DNA from: Rhodopseudomonas telluris | Lineage (GTDB): Bacteria; Pseudomonadota; Alphaproteobacteria; Rhizobiales; Xanthobacteraceae | DNA: 64,000 nt | Assembly (NCBI RefSeq): GCF_042432815.1 | Contig: NZ_JBHLWM010000001.1 | Span: 372,001 to 436,000 of the forward strand | Direction of reading: 5' to 3' | Shown here: positions 8,110 to 17,902 of the stretch, piece after piece | Layout of the letters: each line of letters begins with the position of its first letter | Position numbering within the stretch: position 1 is the first letter of the stretch | Notes under the pieces: generated by a model | Told to the model about the DNA's origin: nothing | Database searches by the model: none | Seen by the model: the letters and a program-made list of their open reading frames with translations, nothing else | Translations under genes and position numbers: made by a program

Positions 8110-10176
8110 GTGTCCGCCGACATGAGCGCATTTGATGACAGGAGCCGCGAGGATCTGCTGATCTGGCGCGGCTGGGAGGCGGCACTGCTCCGCCTCCGCG
8201 CGTGGGCTCCCAGGATTCTGTTCGGCCTGCGTCTGTCGGCCTCGGTCTGTCTCGCTCTGTTCGTCACCTATTATCTCGAATTGCAGAACTCGTTCTGGGC
8301 CGCGACCACGGCCGCTATCGTGTGCCAGCCCAATCTCGGCGCGTCGATCCAGAAAGGGCGCTTCCGCGCCATCGGATCTGCACTTGGCGCCGTGGCCATG
8401 GTTGCGCTGCTGGCGTCGTTTCCTCAGCAGCGGGAGCCGGCGATGTTGCTGCTGGCGCTGTTCTGCGGCGTTTGCGCGGCCGCGGCGACATTGCTGCGCA
8501 ATTTTGCGGCGTATGCGGCAGCCCTTGCTGGTATCACCAGCGCGATCATCTTTGCCGACACCGTGACGGACCCATCGTCGGCCGCCTTTCTCGCGATTAT
8601 TCGAGTCGGCGAGATCTGCATAGGCGTCTGCGCGGCTTGTGTGATCGCCATCCTCACCGACTTCGGGGCGGCGAGGCGTCAGCTATGCCAGACACTTGCC
8701 AGGATCTCGGCCGATCTCCTCGCGGGCTTTTCCGCGGATGTTGCGTCCGGCAACCCCGGCGAAGGCCGCCCGGCACGCATCGCGCTGGTACGTGAGATGG
8801 GCGCGCTGAATCTCGCCATCGATGCCGCCTTGGGCGAGCAATCCCCGATCTCCGCCGATCGGGATCGGCTTCGCCGAGTCCCGGCCATGCTGCTCGATGC
8901 ACTGACAAGCTGGCGCAATGCGGCGCGCGCGGATTGCGCGAGCGAAGCCGGGTCGGCCGGCACACGAACAGAAATCCAGGCTGCTCTTGTCTCGATCGAC
9001 GCGGTCCAGTTTCAACGTGATCCGGTCGGCTTCCGGGAGACGTGTCTGGCGGCGCTCGATCGTATCGTCGCGATACGTCGTTTGGATGCCGCGAGCGCGC
9101 CGGTCGTGACCGCCGCACGCGATGTTGTGCACGCCCTCGCGGCCGCCGCGGATGCGGTGCTGGCCGATGGCTCCGGTGATCGAAACGAGGGCAGGGCAGG
9201 GCGCTGGGTGCTCGTGGTCGCCGATCCGCTCCCGGCGCTGGTCAATGGTGCCCGGACGGCCGCGGCGATCCTCGCCATGACCTCGTTCTGGGTGGCGACC
9301 GCCTGGCCGTCGGGTCCGTTCGCGATCGTGTTCACTGCGGTCGCCACGCTGATCTTCGCCTCTTTCGGCGATCAGGCCCGCGATCTCGCCCGGGACTACA
9401 CGATCGGCGTGGCGTTGATGGTCGCCGTCGGCGGCATATTGTATTTCGGTATTCTGCCTGCACTATCGAGCTTTGCGGCCCTGATGGGTGTTTTGTCGGT
9501 GCTGTACGTCGTGCTCGGAACGATGCAGGCGGGGTCGTGGCACAGCGTGGTCTTCCTCGCGATGACGATCTCGTCACTGCCGCTGCTCGGCGTCGGGAAT
9601 CCGATCGCCTATGACGCCTCCGCATATTTCAATCTGGCGCTCGCGATTGTCGTCGGAAGCGCGTTCGGGGCTCTGTTCTTCGTCGCCATGCCGGTGGTGC
9701 CGCCGGGCCTTCGGCTGCGCCGTTTGATCGCCCTCTCGGTCCGCGACTTGCGCCGGGTCCTGTCTCGCCCCCGGCCGCGGGATCGGGAGCGTTGGACGGC
9801 GCTGATGGCGCGGCGCATCGAGTTGCTTCCGCCACAGGCGACGGCGGAGGACACAGCCGATCTCATCGCGCTCTATGCCGTCGGTCGTGCAGCTCTCCGC
9901 CTCGAACAGGCGGTGTCGGACGAGCGTTCGCTGAGTGCGCTTCGAGCCGCGCTGACGACGCTTGCCGACGGGCATCTCGCCGATGCGCGGGCCCTGCTGG
10001 TGGCATGGCGCGGCCAGAGCCACACGCCGAATCCGTCCGATCACGACGCGACGAGTCGGCGCTGGCTCGCTTGCCAGTCCCACACGTCCGTCATCATCGA
10101 CGCGATCGACAACCATCCGGCGCTGCTGATTTCGCCGTTTCATGGCTGGCAGCTTTTCGTCACGGCATTCAAATGA
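8110..10176 (+). CDS. FUSC/AaeB-type inner-membrane efflux component
   Basis: The 688-residue protein has two blocks of hydrophobic helices (about residues 35-190 and 375-535), each followed by a soluble region, the layout of the FUSC family (AaeB, fusaric-acid resistance). The segment NSFWAATTAAIVCQPNLGASIQKGRFRAIGSALG is the family's typical first-helix pair. AaeB works with a membrane-fusion protein to export aromatic carboxylic acids. It is followed by a DUF1656 protein and an AaeA-like fusion protein, the normal three-gene order. Start is GTG 8110 or ATG 8122; the sequence does not decide. Confidence 0.88.
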   Translation: MSADMSAFDDRSREDLLIWRGWEAALLRLRAWAPRILFGLRLSASVCLALFVTYYLELQNSFWAATTAAIVCQPNLGASIQKGRFRAIGSALGAVAMVALLASFPQQREPAMLLLALFCGVCAAAATLLRNFAAYAAALAGITSAIIFADTVTDPSSAAFLAIIRVGEICIGVCAACVIAILTDFGAARRQLCQTLARISADLLAGFSADVASGNPGEGRPARIALVREMGALNLAIDAALGEQSPISADRDRLRRVPAMLLDALTSWRNAARADCASEAGSAGTRTEIQAALVSIDAVQFQRDPVGFRETCLAALDRIVAIRRLDAASAPVVTAARDVVHALAAAADAVLADGSGDRNEGRAGRWVLVVADPLPALVNGARTAAAILAMTSFWVATAWPSGPFAIVFTAVATLIFASFGDQARDLARDYTIGVALMVAVGGILYFGILPALSSFAALMGVLSVLYVVLGTMQAGSWHSVVFLAMTISSLPLLGVGNPIAYDASAYFNLALAIVVGSAFGALFFVAMPVVPPGLRLRRLIALSVRDLRRVLSRPRPRDRERWTALMARRIELLPPQATAEDTADLIALYAVGRAALRLEQAVSDERSLSALRAALTTLADGHLADARALLVAWRGQSHTPNPSDHDATSRRWLACQSHTSVIIDAIDNHPALLISPFHGWQLFVTAFK

Positions 10177-10189
10177 GGCGACCGACACG

Positions 10190-10396
10190 ATGTACCGAGA
10201 AGTGAATGTATTCGGCGTGTATGTCGCGCCGTTCGTGGTGATGATGCTGATCGCGTGGGCGGCGACGATTCCGCTCGGCATTCTCGGTGCGAGGCTGCAG
10301 GTGCGCCGGTGGGTCTGGCACCCGGGTCTCTTCAATCTGTCGGTCTATCTAATCGTTCTGTCGACGGTCGTGGTTGTTTGTGGAGCTTACCAATGA
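10190..10396 (+). CDS. DUF1656 small membrane protein of efflux operon
   Basis: A 68-residue protein with two predicted transmembrane helices (VAPFVVMMLIAWAATIPLG and NLSVYLIVLSTVVVVCGAY) and the REVNVFGVYVAPF start typical of DUF1656/AaeX. Proteins of this type are encoded between FUSC and HlyD-like genes; their precise role in the pump is not established. The gene starts 13 bp after the upstream stop and overlaps the next gene by 4 bp (ATGA). Confidence 0.85.
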   Translation: MYREVNVFGVYVAPFVVMMLIAWAATIPLGILGARLQVRRWVWHPGLFNLSVYLIVLSTVVVVCGAYQ

Positions 10397-11334
10397 CGGT
10401 CGCCGATGCCCCGCTGGCGCGCTGGTCGGTTACGAGATCGGTGCTTTCGGTGCTGGTGACGCTCGGCGCCGTCGCCGCGGCCGCCTATATGGGCCGGATG
10501 ATGTGGCAGGCCTACATGGCTGCGCCGTGGACCCGTGACGGCACTGTGCGGGCCTATGTCATCAACGTGACGCCGCAGGTGTCGGGACGAATCTCGGAGC
10601 TCGCGGTGAAGGCGGCGCAGTACGTCCGCAAGGGCGATCCGCTGCTGAAGATCGATCCGATCGATTTTCAGATTGCGCTGGCGAGCGCGGAAGCATCCGT
10701 GGCCAGTGCCAAAGCGGATCTCGCCAACAAACAGGCCGAGGCCGAGCGCCGCAGCCGTCTGTCGTCTCTGGCCGTCTCCAAGGAGGAGCAGCAGATCTAC
10801 ACGGCAGCGGCCGACATGGCCGCCGCGACCTTGCGGCAGGCGCTGAGCAATCTCGACAAGGCGCGGCTGGCGCTCAGCCGCACGCAGATCGTATCGCCGG
10901 TCAATGGCTACGTCACCAATCTCGTCACACAGGCCGGAGATTACGCCACCAGCGGCCAGCGTGCTTTATCGATTGTCGACAGCGACAGCTTCTGGGTGGA
11001 TGCGTATTTCGAGGAGACCTTGCTCCGTGGCATCCGCGTCGGCGACGAGGCGCGCGTCGCGCTCATGGCCTATCCCACTGCACTGGAGGGAGCCGTGGTC
11101 GGAATCGAGCGGGGCATCGCGGTGCCCAACGCCGAGTCCGATCCGTCCGGCCTCGCCACGGTCAATCCGGTGTTCACCTGGGTGCGGCTGGCCCAGCGCG
11201 TCCCGGTCCGCATCGCGTTGAAGGACGTGCCGCCCTCGATCGTTCTCGCCGCCGGGCTCACCGCGACGGTGTCGGTGGTGCCAAACAGTGCGTCGGCCGG
11301 CGCCAGACCGATCGTCTCGCCCGCAACTGATTAG
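10393..11334 (+). CDS. HlyD/AaeA-type membrane-fusion protein
   Basis: The 313-residue periplasmic adaptor has one N-terminal transmembrane helix (SVLVTLGAVAAAAYMGRMMW), a lipoyl-like half-motif (APWTRDGTVRAYVINVTPQVSGRISEL), a helical hairpin of Ala-rich heptads, and a second lipoyl half (LALSRTQIVSPVNGYVTNL) leading to the beta-barrel domain. It bridges the AaeB-like pump to an outer-membrane channel; no channel gene is next to it. The start ATG overlaps the DUF1656 stop. The open frame extends further upstream but that part overlaps the DUF1656 gene. Confidence 0.88.
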   Translation: MTVADAPLARWSVTRSVLSVLVTLGAVAAAAYMGRMMWQAYMAAPWTRDGTVRAYVINVTPQVSGRISELAVKAAQYVRKGDPLLKIDPIDFQIALASAEASVASAKADLANKQAEAERRSRLSSLAVSKEEQQIYTAAADMAAATLRQALSNLDKARLALSRTQIVSPVNGYVTNLVTQAGDYATSGQRALSIVDSDSFWVDAYFEETLLRGIRVGDEARVALMAYPTALEGAVVGIERGIAVPNAESDPSGLATVNPVFTWVRLAQRVPVRIALKDVPPSIVLAAGLTATVSVVPNSASAGARPIVSPATD

Positions 11335-11378
11335 AAGGCAGCTTGGCGTGCCGTTGCGGTCCGGACCGGTGCCCCGGT

Positions 11379-11795
11379 TCAGGCGCGGGACAGATGCCGA
11401 TATTCCCCCGGTGAGGTGCCGACATGGCGCCGAAACGCGCGGGTGAAGGTCGCCTGCGACGAGAACTGGCAGATATAGGCAATGTCGGCCAAGCTCAGCC
11501 GGCTGTCCTTGAGCAGGTTCAGCGCGTGGTCGAGTCTTCGCTCGCTTATGAAGCGGTAGGGCGGCGTACCCGTTGCTTCTCGGAAGGCCCGGGCAAAATG
11601 ATGTTTGCTGAGACAAGCGACATCCGACAGCTTCGACAAGGTCCCGTGGCCTTTTCGTAACCTGGACCGGAGCCTCGGCCGGTTCAAGCATGTCAATCTT
11701 GGCCAAAACCTTGTCCATCCGTGCAAAGACCGAGCCAGACGGTTGCTGTAGGTCTGATCCCAGGTCAACAGCAGCCCAGAGGCCTCCTTGGCCAA
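11379..11795 (-). CDS. AraC-type DNA-binding domain protein, probably N-terminally damaged
   Basis: Residues 50-138 form a complete AraC double helix-turn-helix (TLSKLSDVACLSKHHFARAF, then SLADIAYICQFSSQATFTRAF) ending in PGEYRHLSRA. The first 50 residues are Arg-rich and unlike an AraC linker, and another frame carries a more protein-like sequence there, so a frameshift or decay is possible. It faces the efflux operon from downstream and its 5' end touches the start of the large sensor kinase. It could still work as a short stand-alone regulator. Confidence 0.6.
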   Translation of the reverse strand: MAKEASGLLLTWDQTYSNRLARSLHGWTRFWPRLTCLNRPRLRSRLRKGHGTLSKLSDVACLSKHHFARAFREATGTPPYRFISERRLDHALNLLKDSRLSLADIAYICQFSSQATFTRAFRRHVGTSPGEYRHLSRA

Positions 11796-14700
11796 GTCGC
11801 AGAAAACTCATCACAGCGAGACGGCCGCAGGGGCCGCCTCCGACGACGCGGGGCTCTACGCCGCGATCGACAGTCGGTGGTGGTCCGAACTTGCCTTCTC
11901 GTTCATCGGGTTGGTCGATGGCATCGAGACGCATGTCGCGGAGGAAAAGACAGGCCGAACATGGCACATCCGCAGCGCCGCGGCGGGGACGCTTGCAGGA
12001 ACTCGGTTGGAGCGCGAGGCGACGGTCGCGGCCGTTTTGGGCGGCGACGTCGCGGACATGCCCGCCTATGTTGGCGGCGGCGACAAGGTCGTTCTGGTCT
12101 ACCCCGCGCGTGCGCGTCGCCTGCTGGCGGATTTGCCGATCGGTGAGGTCGCGGTCGAGCACTTTCTCGCAATTACCAAGCAGGCGGCCCTTTCGCTCGC
12201 GCGGGTTCACGAATGTGACGTGATCCACGGCGCGCTGGATCCGTCCAAACTGCTGCTCGATGCGGGCGACCGAGTTCGCTTCGCTGAATTTGGCCGGGCG
12301 CGGGCGACGGCGCAGAACCTCGCCCCTGAAATGTCGGCGCTTCCAGAGATCAGTTTCAGGTACGTGGCACCCGAGCAGGCGCGGCGAGATCGTCCGGTCC
12401 TGGACGAGCGAAGTGACCTCTACGCTTTGGGAGCCATTCTCTACGAATTCCTGGTCGGCCGCCCGCCGCTGTTCGCCACAAGCGTCGCCGAGTGGCTGCA
12501 CGCCCATGTGGCGATCGAGGTGCCGCCTCCCAGCCTGGTCCGGGCGCGTATTCCGTCGAGTATCGATGCGATCCTGCTGAAGCTTTTGGCAAAGGATCCT
12601 GCTCAACGATATCAGACGGCGCGTGAGCTCCACGCCGAGATCGAACGGCTCGCCCTCTCGCTCGCGGCGGCGGGCGCCGAGGATGCACTTTCCGATCCGT
12701 CGGGGAAGCTGGCCGTTCGAGCCAGACTGGCCGACTCGTTCTTCGGCCGCACCTCCGAGATCGAGAGCCTCGTTCGTTCGCTGGACAATGTGCGGCAATC
12801 CTGCAGGGCCGAAGTGGTGCTGCTGTCGGGCCCGCCGGGTGCTGGAAAATCTGCGCTCGTCGGCCGTCTGCTGAAGCGCATCGGTCCGGGCGATGCCATC
12901 AGCGCTGTGGGCAAGGGCGACCCGCTGCGCAAGGCGATTCCGTATGCGCCGATCGTCCAGGCGCTGCGGTCGGCCATGATCAGTCTGGTGGCCGGTGACC
13001 GCGAGGTGCGAGACGCTGTACGCAGCCGTCTCGCCGATGTGCCCGGCTGCGGCCGGCTGCTGGCTGATCTCATTCCCGATGTCGAATTGCTGTCCGGAAG
13101 CAGCCGGCCTCTCCCCGAGGTTCCTGCCCATCTGGCCCAGGTGCGCACGACACGTATCATCCGCGAGACCTTTGCCGCGCTGGCCTCTGCGCAAACGCCG
13201 CTCATCCTGTTTCTTGACGATCTGCAGTGGTTCGACGGCGCCAGTCTCGATGTCGCCAAGGCGCTACTTGACGCGCGGTCCTCGCACATCCTGCTGATCT
13301 GCAGCCATCGCAGCGACGAACGGAGCGACGGTCCCTGGCGCTCGCTGTCCGACGAAGCGCGCGCCTCCGGCATTCCCTTCACCGAAATGAACCTCGCGGC
13401 GCTGTCGCCGGGCGACACGGCCGAACTGATCGCCTTCGCGCTGGACCAGCCGATCGATGAGGTCGGGGAGCTGGCCGCGATCATTCATCGCGAGACCAAC
13501 GGCAACCCGTTCTACATCGGTCAGATCGTGCAGAAACTGACCGACGAGGAGATCGTTTCGTTCGACGGAGCCCGGCGGCAGTGGATATGGGATCAGGCCC
13601 GCCTGTTTCAGGGCTTCACGGTCATCGAATTCATGGCGCGGCGGCTCGAGGCGCTGCCCAAGCGCCAGCGCGAGGTGCTGCGTCATCTCGCCTGTCTCAG
13701 CCGGCGAGGATCGATCGAGGCGCTGGCCGGACTGACGGCGATCCCTGCGGGCGAAACCCGCACGCTGGTCGATAGTCTGGTGCAGGCCAACCTCGTCGTG
13801 CGCACCGGGGAGTATCTCACATTCTCGCACGACCGCGTTCGCGAGGCGGCCTATTCGCTTACCCCGGAGGAGCGTAGGCCGAGCGAGCACTTGCGCATCG
13901 CGCGCTATTTTCTTGCTGCCGGCGGCGGCGACTGCAGCCCGGATCTGGCGTTCGACATCGCGACCCAGATCAAGCGTGCCGACAGAAGCCGGCTGGAGGA
14001 TCGCGAGCGTGTCGTTTTCGCCGAGGTGCTTCTGACCGCGGCCAGGACGTCGCGGTCGACCGGAGCGGTCGAGCAGGCGATGCGGTTTCTCGACGTGGCT
14101 CGCGACATGCGAGCGCGCGGCAGCGCTGCAGATAACGAGTTTCCCGTCTTCGCGGTCGAGTGGCTACGATGCGATTGCTTGCTCGCCCTCGCAGGTGCCG
14201 AGGACGCCCTCATTGCGCTCGGCGGCTTGCTGGATGTCGCCAGCACGCCCGTCGAGATCGCCGACACCTATCGGCTGCGCGCCCTCGCTCTGACCATCAG
14301 CTCCGAATACAATCAGGCGATCGAGGCTGCGTTGCAGGGCCTGTCGGCGATCGGCATCGACATCGAGCGTCTTCCTGATCTGCGCGAGCTGGAGCGGCTT
14401 TATCAGACCTGCCGCGAGCGGCTGGAAGAACTGACGCCTGAGGGGCTTCTGGCTCTGCCCGACGCATCCGACGACATTGCGCGCACCGCACAGCCGCTGT
14501 TGTCGACGCTGATCTCGGCGTCCTTCGTTCCCGGCGACCTCCGCTTCCTTCATGTTCTCAAGATCGTCGAACTCACGTTGGATTACGGCCTGACTCCCGA
14601 GTCGGCCTATGGGCTGGCGTGGTTCGGCGTCTACGGCGCGCATCACTTCGCGGCCTATGAGCAAGGCGTGCTCTGGGCCGAAGTCGCTTGCCGGATGGTG

Positions 14701-16932
14701 ACGCGCGAGGGGTACGAGGCGCAGCGGGCCGCGGCGCTGATCGCGCTGGATCAGGTCAGCGTCTGGACCAGGCCGATGCGCTTTGCGCTGGAGCAGGCGC
14801 GCGAGGGCGCCCGCGTCGGCCAGGCCGCTGGCGATCTGGGCATGGCCTGCTATGCGCGCAACCATATCGCCTCGAATCTTCTAGTGCTCGGCGAACCGCT
14901 CGACGCGGTTCGGGCTGAGATATCGGAGGGCCTCACTTACACCATCGAGATCGGCTACAAGGATATCGAGCGCATCCTCGACGCCCAGATGGGCCTCGTC
15001 ACCGCGCTGCTGAGTGGCGACATCGATCGCCATCAAGTTCCCGACGCAGATTCCATCACGTCGAAGGTGACCCAGTTCTGGGTGAGTTACTACGCCGGCG
15101 TGACCGCCTTCCTGTTCAATCGAGATGCCGCGGCGCTGCGCCATCTGGAGAAGGCGATGGACCTGGCGTGGTCCGCGCCGGCTCACATCGATACGGCGCA
15201 GTGCCGGTTCTTCTTCGCGCTGGCATCGTGCCGTTCGATCGCGGGAGGCCGGCCGACCGACGACAGGGTCGCACGCCTCGACGCAGCCCGCGCGCGCTTC
15301 GCCGAATGGGCGCGTTTGAACCCGGACACGTTCGAGAGCAAGTCTCTCCTGCTCGAAGCCGAGGCCGCCCGGCTGGGGGGCGATAGCGCGGCCGCGCAGA
15401 GATTGTACGAGCGGGCGGCCCGTGCCGCGGAGAGAACGGGCCTCATCCACGACCAGGCGCTCGCCCACGAGCTGGCCGGGAATTACTACGTGGAGGCCGG
15501 CCTGTTCGCTCCGGCGCAGGGTTGCCTTATTGCCGCGGGCGCCTGCTATCGTCAGTGGGGCGCGATCGGCAAGGCGACGCATCTCGCGGTCCGATTTCCG
15601 CAACACGCGGGCAGGGTCGCGCCGGCGGACGACGTTGGCGGCCAGCGCGAGCTAGATCTCGCGGCGCTGACGGCGGCGGCGCAGACGCTGTCCGAGGAGG
15701 TCGGACTCGACCAGGTGCTGCGAACCCTGATGCGGAACATGATCGTTCATGCCGGCGCGCAGTTCGGTCTGTTTCTGCTGCTGCAGGACGCCGTCGCGGG
15801 AATCGAGGCGTCGGCCAGGGTCGAGAAGCAGGAGATCCGTGTCGATCTCTACAGCGCGATCCCGACCGACGACGACCTGCCGCTGTCGTTGCTGAAGACC
15901 GTGATGCGGACCAAGAAAGCCGTCACCTTCGCCGACGTATCGGCGGACGCGCCGCAGCTCGATGCGGCCGGGCCGCGCCGTCGCGCCGCCCGCTCGCTGG
16001 CTTGCATTCCCTTCATCAAACGCGGCGATCTGGTCGGTGTGCTGTACCTGGAGAACTCGCTGGCCGCCAACGTCTTCACGCCCGGCCGGACCGCGATGCT
16101 CGAAGTGCTCGCCGCGCAGGCGGCGATCTCGCTGGATGCGGCGCGGCTGTATCGCAATCTGATCGAGGAGAATCGCCGCCGGGCCGAGGCGGAGTTTCAA
16201 CTGCGCGAAGCCCGCGCCGAGTTGGGGCGGACATCGCAGATGACCGCGCTCGGCAGCTTCGCCGCGTCGATCGTGCACGAGATCAATCAGCCGATCGCCA
16301 GCATTCTGGCGCAATCCGAGGCCGCGCTGCGGTGGCTGAACCGGGAGCAGCCGGACATCGCCGAAGCGACCCAGGGGTTGACCCGGATCAGGAGTTCCGG
16401 CCGCCGCACCGCCGACATCGTGAAGTCGCTACGGTCGCTGGGCAAGCAGGCGCCGGCGACGTTCTCACCGATCTTTCTGGAGGAGGTGGTCGAGGAGGTG
16501 ATGCGGCTGATCGCCGACGACCTCGATGCGGACAGCGTGCAGATGACCGTGGACCTGTCCGATCGGCGGCGCAGCATTTCGGCTGATCGCGTCCAGCTGC
16601 AGCAGGTCATCTTCAATCTCGTCACCAATGCGATCCACGCCATGGCGGAGATGGACGAGCACGCCCGCCTGATCGCGATCAGGACTACTTACGCCGGTGA
16701 TGGGCTGGTGCGCCTGACGATCCAGGACAGTGGTTGCGGCATGTCCGATGAGGTGAAGAGCAAGATCTTCGACCCGTTCTTCACCACCAAGGCGTCCGGA
16801 ATGGGGGTCGGATTGGCGATCTGCCGCTCGATCGTGGAACTGCACCGCGGGACGATCAGCGTGCGATCAGCGCCTGGCAAGGGAAGTACATTCGAGATCG
16901 CCATCCCCATCGTGCGAGAAGCCTTGTCTTGA
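11788..16932 (+). CDS. Fused Ser/Thr pseudokinase - AAA/TPR - GAF - sensor histidine kinase
   Basis: A 1714-residue multi-domain signalling protein. Residues about 80-290 resemble a Ser/Thr kinase lobe, but the HRD motif is replaced by HGALDPSK (145-152 region) and DFG by EFG (AEFGRAR), while APEQ is kept, so catalysis is doubtful. An ATPase follows with Walker A GPPGAGKS (about 348) and Walker B LILFLDDLQWFD (about 472), then a long TPR-like helical region. A GAF domain spans about 1300-1450. The histidine-kinase core has the H-box SIVHEINQPIASIL (His about 1496), N-box NLVTNAIHAM, DSGCGM and GMGVGLAICRS. No membrane segment is obvious, so it is likely cytoplasmic. The start is TTG 11788. 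No response regulator lies beside it. Confidence 0.85.
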   Translation: MAKSQKTHHSETAAGAASDDAGLYAAIDSRWWSELAFSFIGLVDGIETHVAEEKTGRTWHIRSAAAGTLAGTRLEREATVAAVLGGDVADMPAYVGGGDKVVLVYPARARRLLADLPIGEVAVEHFLAITKQAALSLARVHECDVIHGALDPSKLLLDAGDRVRFAEFGRARATAQNLAPEMSALPEISFRYVAPEQARRDRPVLDERSDLYALGAILYEFLVGRPPLFATSVAEWLHAHVAIEVPPPSLVRARIPSSIDAILLKLLAKDPAQRYQTARELHAEIERLALSLAAAGAEDALSDPSGKLAVRARLADSFFGRTSEIESLVRSLDNVRQSCRAEVVLLSGPPGAGKSALVGRLLKRIGPGDAISAVGKGDPLRKAIPYAPIVQALRSAMISLVAGDREVRDAVRSRLADVPGCGRLLADLIPDVELLSGSSRPLPEVPAHLAQVRTTRIIRETFAALASAQTPLILFLDDLQWFDGASLDVAKALLDARSSHILLICSHRSDERSDGPWRSLSDEARASGIPFTEMNLAALSPGDTAELIAFALDQPIDEVGELAAIIHRETNGNPFYIGQIVQKLTDEEIVSFDGARRQWIWDQARLFQGFTVIEFMARRLEALPKRQREVLRHLACLSRRGSIEALAGLTAIPAGETRTLVDSLVQANLVVRTGEYLTFSHDRVREAAYSLTPEERRPSEHLRIARYFLAAGGGDCSPDLAFDIATQIKRADRSRLEDRERVVFAEVLLTAARTSRSTGAVEQAMRFLDVARDMRARGSAADNEFPVFAVEWLRCDCLLALAGAEDALIALGGLLDVASTPVEIADTYRLRALALTISSEYNQAIEAALQGLSAIGIDIERLPDLRELERLYQTCRERLEELTPEGLLALPDASDDIARTAQPLLSTLISASFVPGDLRFLHVLKIVELTLDYGLTPESAYGLAWFGVYGAHHFAAYEQGVLWAEVACRMVTREGYEAQRAAALIALDQVSVWTRPMRFALEQAREGARVGQAAGDLGMACYARNHIASNLLVLGEPLDAVRAEISEGLTYTIEIGYKDIERILDAQMGLVTALLSGDIDRHQVPDADSITSKVTQFWVSYYAGVTAFLFNRDAAALRHLEKAMDLAWSAPAHIDTAQCRFFFALASCRSIAGGRPTDDRVARLDAARARFAEWARLNPDTFESKSLLLEAEAARLGGDSAAAQRLYERAARAAERTGLIHDQALAHELAGNYYVEAGLFAPAQGCLIAAGACYRQWGAIGKATHLAVRFPQHAGRVAPADDVGGQRELDLAALTAAAQTLSEEVGLDQVLRTLMRNMIVHAGAQFGLFLLLQDAVAGIEASARVEKQEIRVDLYSAIPTDDDLPLSLLKTVMRTKKAVTFADVSADAPQLDAAGPRRRAARSLACIPFIKRGDLVGVLYLENSLAANVFTPGRTAMLEVLAAQAAISLDAARLYRNLIEENRRRAEAEFQLREARAELGRTSQMTALGSFAASIVHEINQPIASILAQSEAALRWLNREQPDIAEATQGLTRIRSSGRRTADIVKSLRSLGKQAPATFSPIFLEEVVEEVMRLIADDLDADSVQMTVDLSDRRRSISADRVQLQQVIFNLVTNAIHAMAEMDEHARLIAIRTTYAGDGLVRLTIQDSGCGMSDEVKSKIFDPFFTTKASGMGVGLAICRSIVELHRGTISVRSAPGKGSTFEIAIPIVREALS

Positions 16933-17046
16933 AGGCTTTCACTCGAAGGCTGAGTTGCCGCACGTCTCTTGCGCCGCCTGCGATGCCGTTGGGCGCAGCC
17001 GCGCGGAACGAAGCCTCCGTGGCTCGATCGTCAGCCGTGAAGTTGA

Positions 17047-17493
17047 TCAGCCGCGAATATGAAGTGAGCCGAGGTGCAGCTCGTGGGGGCCGCCGTCGAT
17101 AAGGGCGCGGACGTGTATCAGTCCGGCGTGTCGGATCTCGATAGGTTCGATGATCAGGCTGGCGGATACGACGATATAGGGTGGCGCCTCGGTGTCCGGG
17201 GGAAGCGAGTCCAGCAAAGCGAGCTGGCTGCTCGGCGGCGGCACCTCGATCGGTTCTTCGGCGACGGGCTTGTCTTCACCGGGAAGATAGCAGCGGGCCA
17301 TCAGGGAACTGTAGGGCCTGTTGGCTGGCGAGCAGATCGTGACGTGGAAACACAGTTTCGGCAGTGACACCGGGAACGGCCTGTCGACCACCATCACGGC
17401 GTTGTAGCAGCGGATAAAGCTGAGCTTTCCCCCCGGTTCGATGCGGATGTCGTCGCAGAAGATGCAGTAACCATAACGATCGAGCGCTTGCAC
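17047..17493 (-). CDS. Uncharacterised protein, DUF6941-like
   Basis: The 148-residue product begins RYGYCIFCDDIRIEPGGKLSFI, which resembles the opening of DUF6941-type proteins (YAIFCDD..., GGK.S), and continues with predicted beta-strands and a His-rich end (ELHLGSLHIRG). No signal peptide. It is the third gene of a minus-strand unit, 7 bp after the XRE-like regulator. Function unknown; the family assignment is from memory of the N-terminal pattern and is tentative. Confidence 0.65.
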   Translation of the reverse strand: MQALDRYGYCIFCDDIRIEPGGKLSFIRCYNAVMVVDRPFPVSLPKLCFHVTICSPANRPYSSLMARCYLPGEDKPVAEEPIEVPPPSSQLALLDSLPPDTEAPPYIVVSASLIIEPIEIRHAGLIHVRALIDGGPHELHLGSLHIRG

Positions 17494-17500
17494 TGACGCA

Positions 17501-17902
17501 TTACTCCTTGGACTTCAACTGAGCGTTCTGCTCAGCCAGCTCAGCGGACCCGTTCGATCTGGAGAGATGGACGACCTTGATCGGGCCGTGCCCGATCGTC
17601 GATGTGCCGCTGATATCATTGCGGCCGTAGGCGCATGAAGGCTCCTGCAGCTGCAGCGAGACTTCCATGTTCATCGCCCAGGCGATTTCGGCGAGGCTTC
17701 GTAATGTGAGATTGCTCTCGCCGGAGAGCTGTCGGTTGATCTGCGAGCGGTCGACTCCGAGCCGCTTAGCGATGGCCTGCTGTGTCAGGCCCTCGGCCTT
17801 CTTCTTTTCTGACAATACGCGAAGTAATTCAGTGCGCACGCGCGAAATAAGCCGTCCTGCACGTTGCGCCCTGCTGCCGATATCAAAATGAAACGACGTC
17901 AT
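17501..17902 (-). CDS. XRE-type helix-turn-helix protein, candidate antitoxin
   Basis: The 133-residue protein contains a clear XRE/Cro helix-turn-helix: GLTQQAIAKRLGVDRSQINR followed by QLSGESNLTLRSLAEIAWAMN. This is the architecture of HigA-like antitoxins with an additional C-terminal tail of about 50 residues. It overlaps the upstream gene by 20 bp and therefore is translated together with it. By analogy to higBA it could repress its own promoter, located in the 18369-18698 region shared with the curli genes; this is inference. Confidence 0.8.
   Translation of the reverse strand: MTSFHFDIGSRAQRAGRLISRVRTELLRVLSEKKKAEGLTQQAIAKRLGVDRSQINRQLSGESNLTLRSLAEIAWAMNMEVSLQLQEPSCAYGRNDISGTSTIGHGPIKVVHLSRSNGSAELAEQNAQLKSKE

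Noticed and set aside
10966..13194. 742-codon open frame on the minus strand.
   Set aside because: Runs antisense to the fusion protein and AraC genes; typical of high-G+C antisense frames. Same holds for the long minus-strand frames at 36030-38642, 46549-49095 and 50577-52376.
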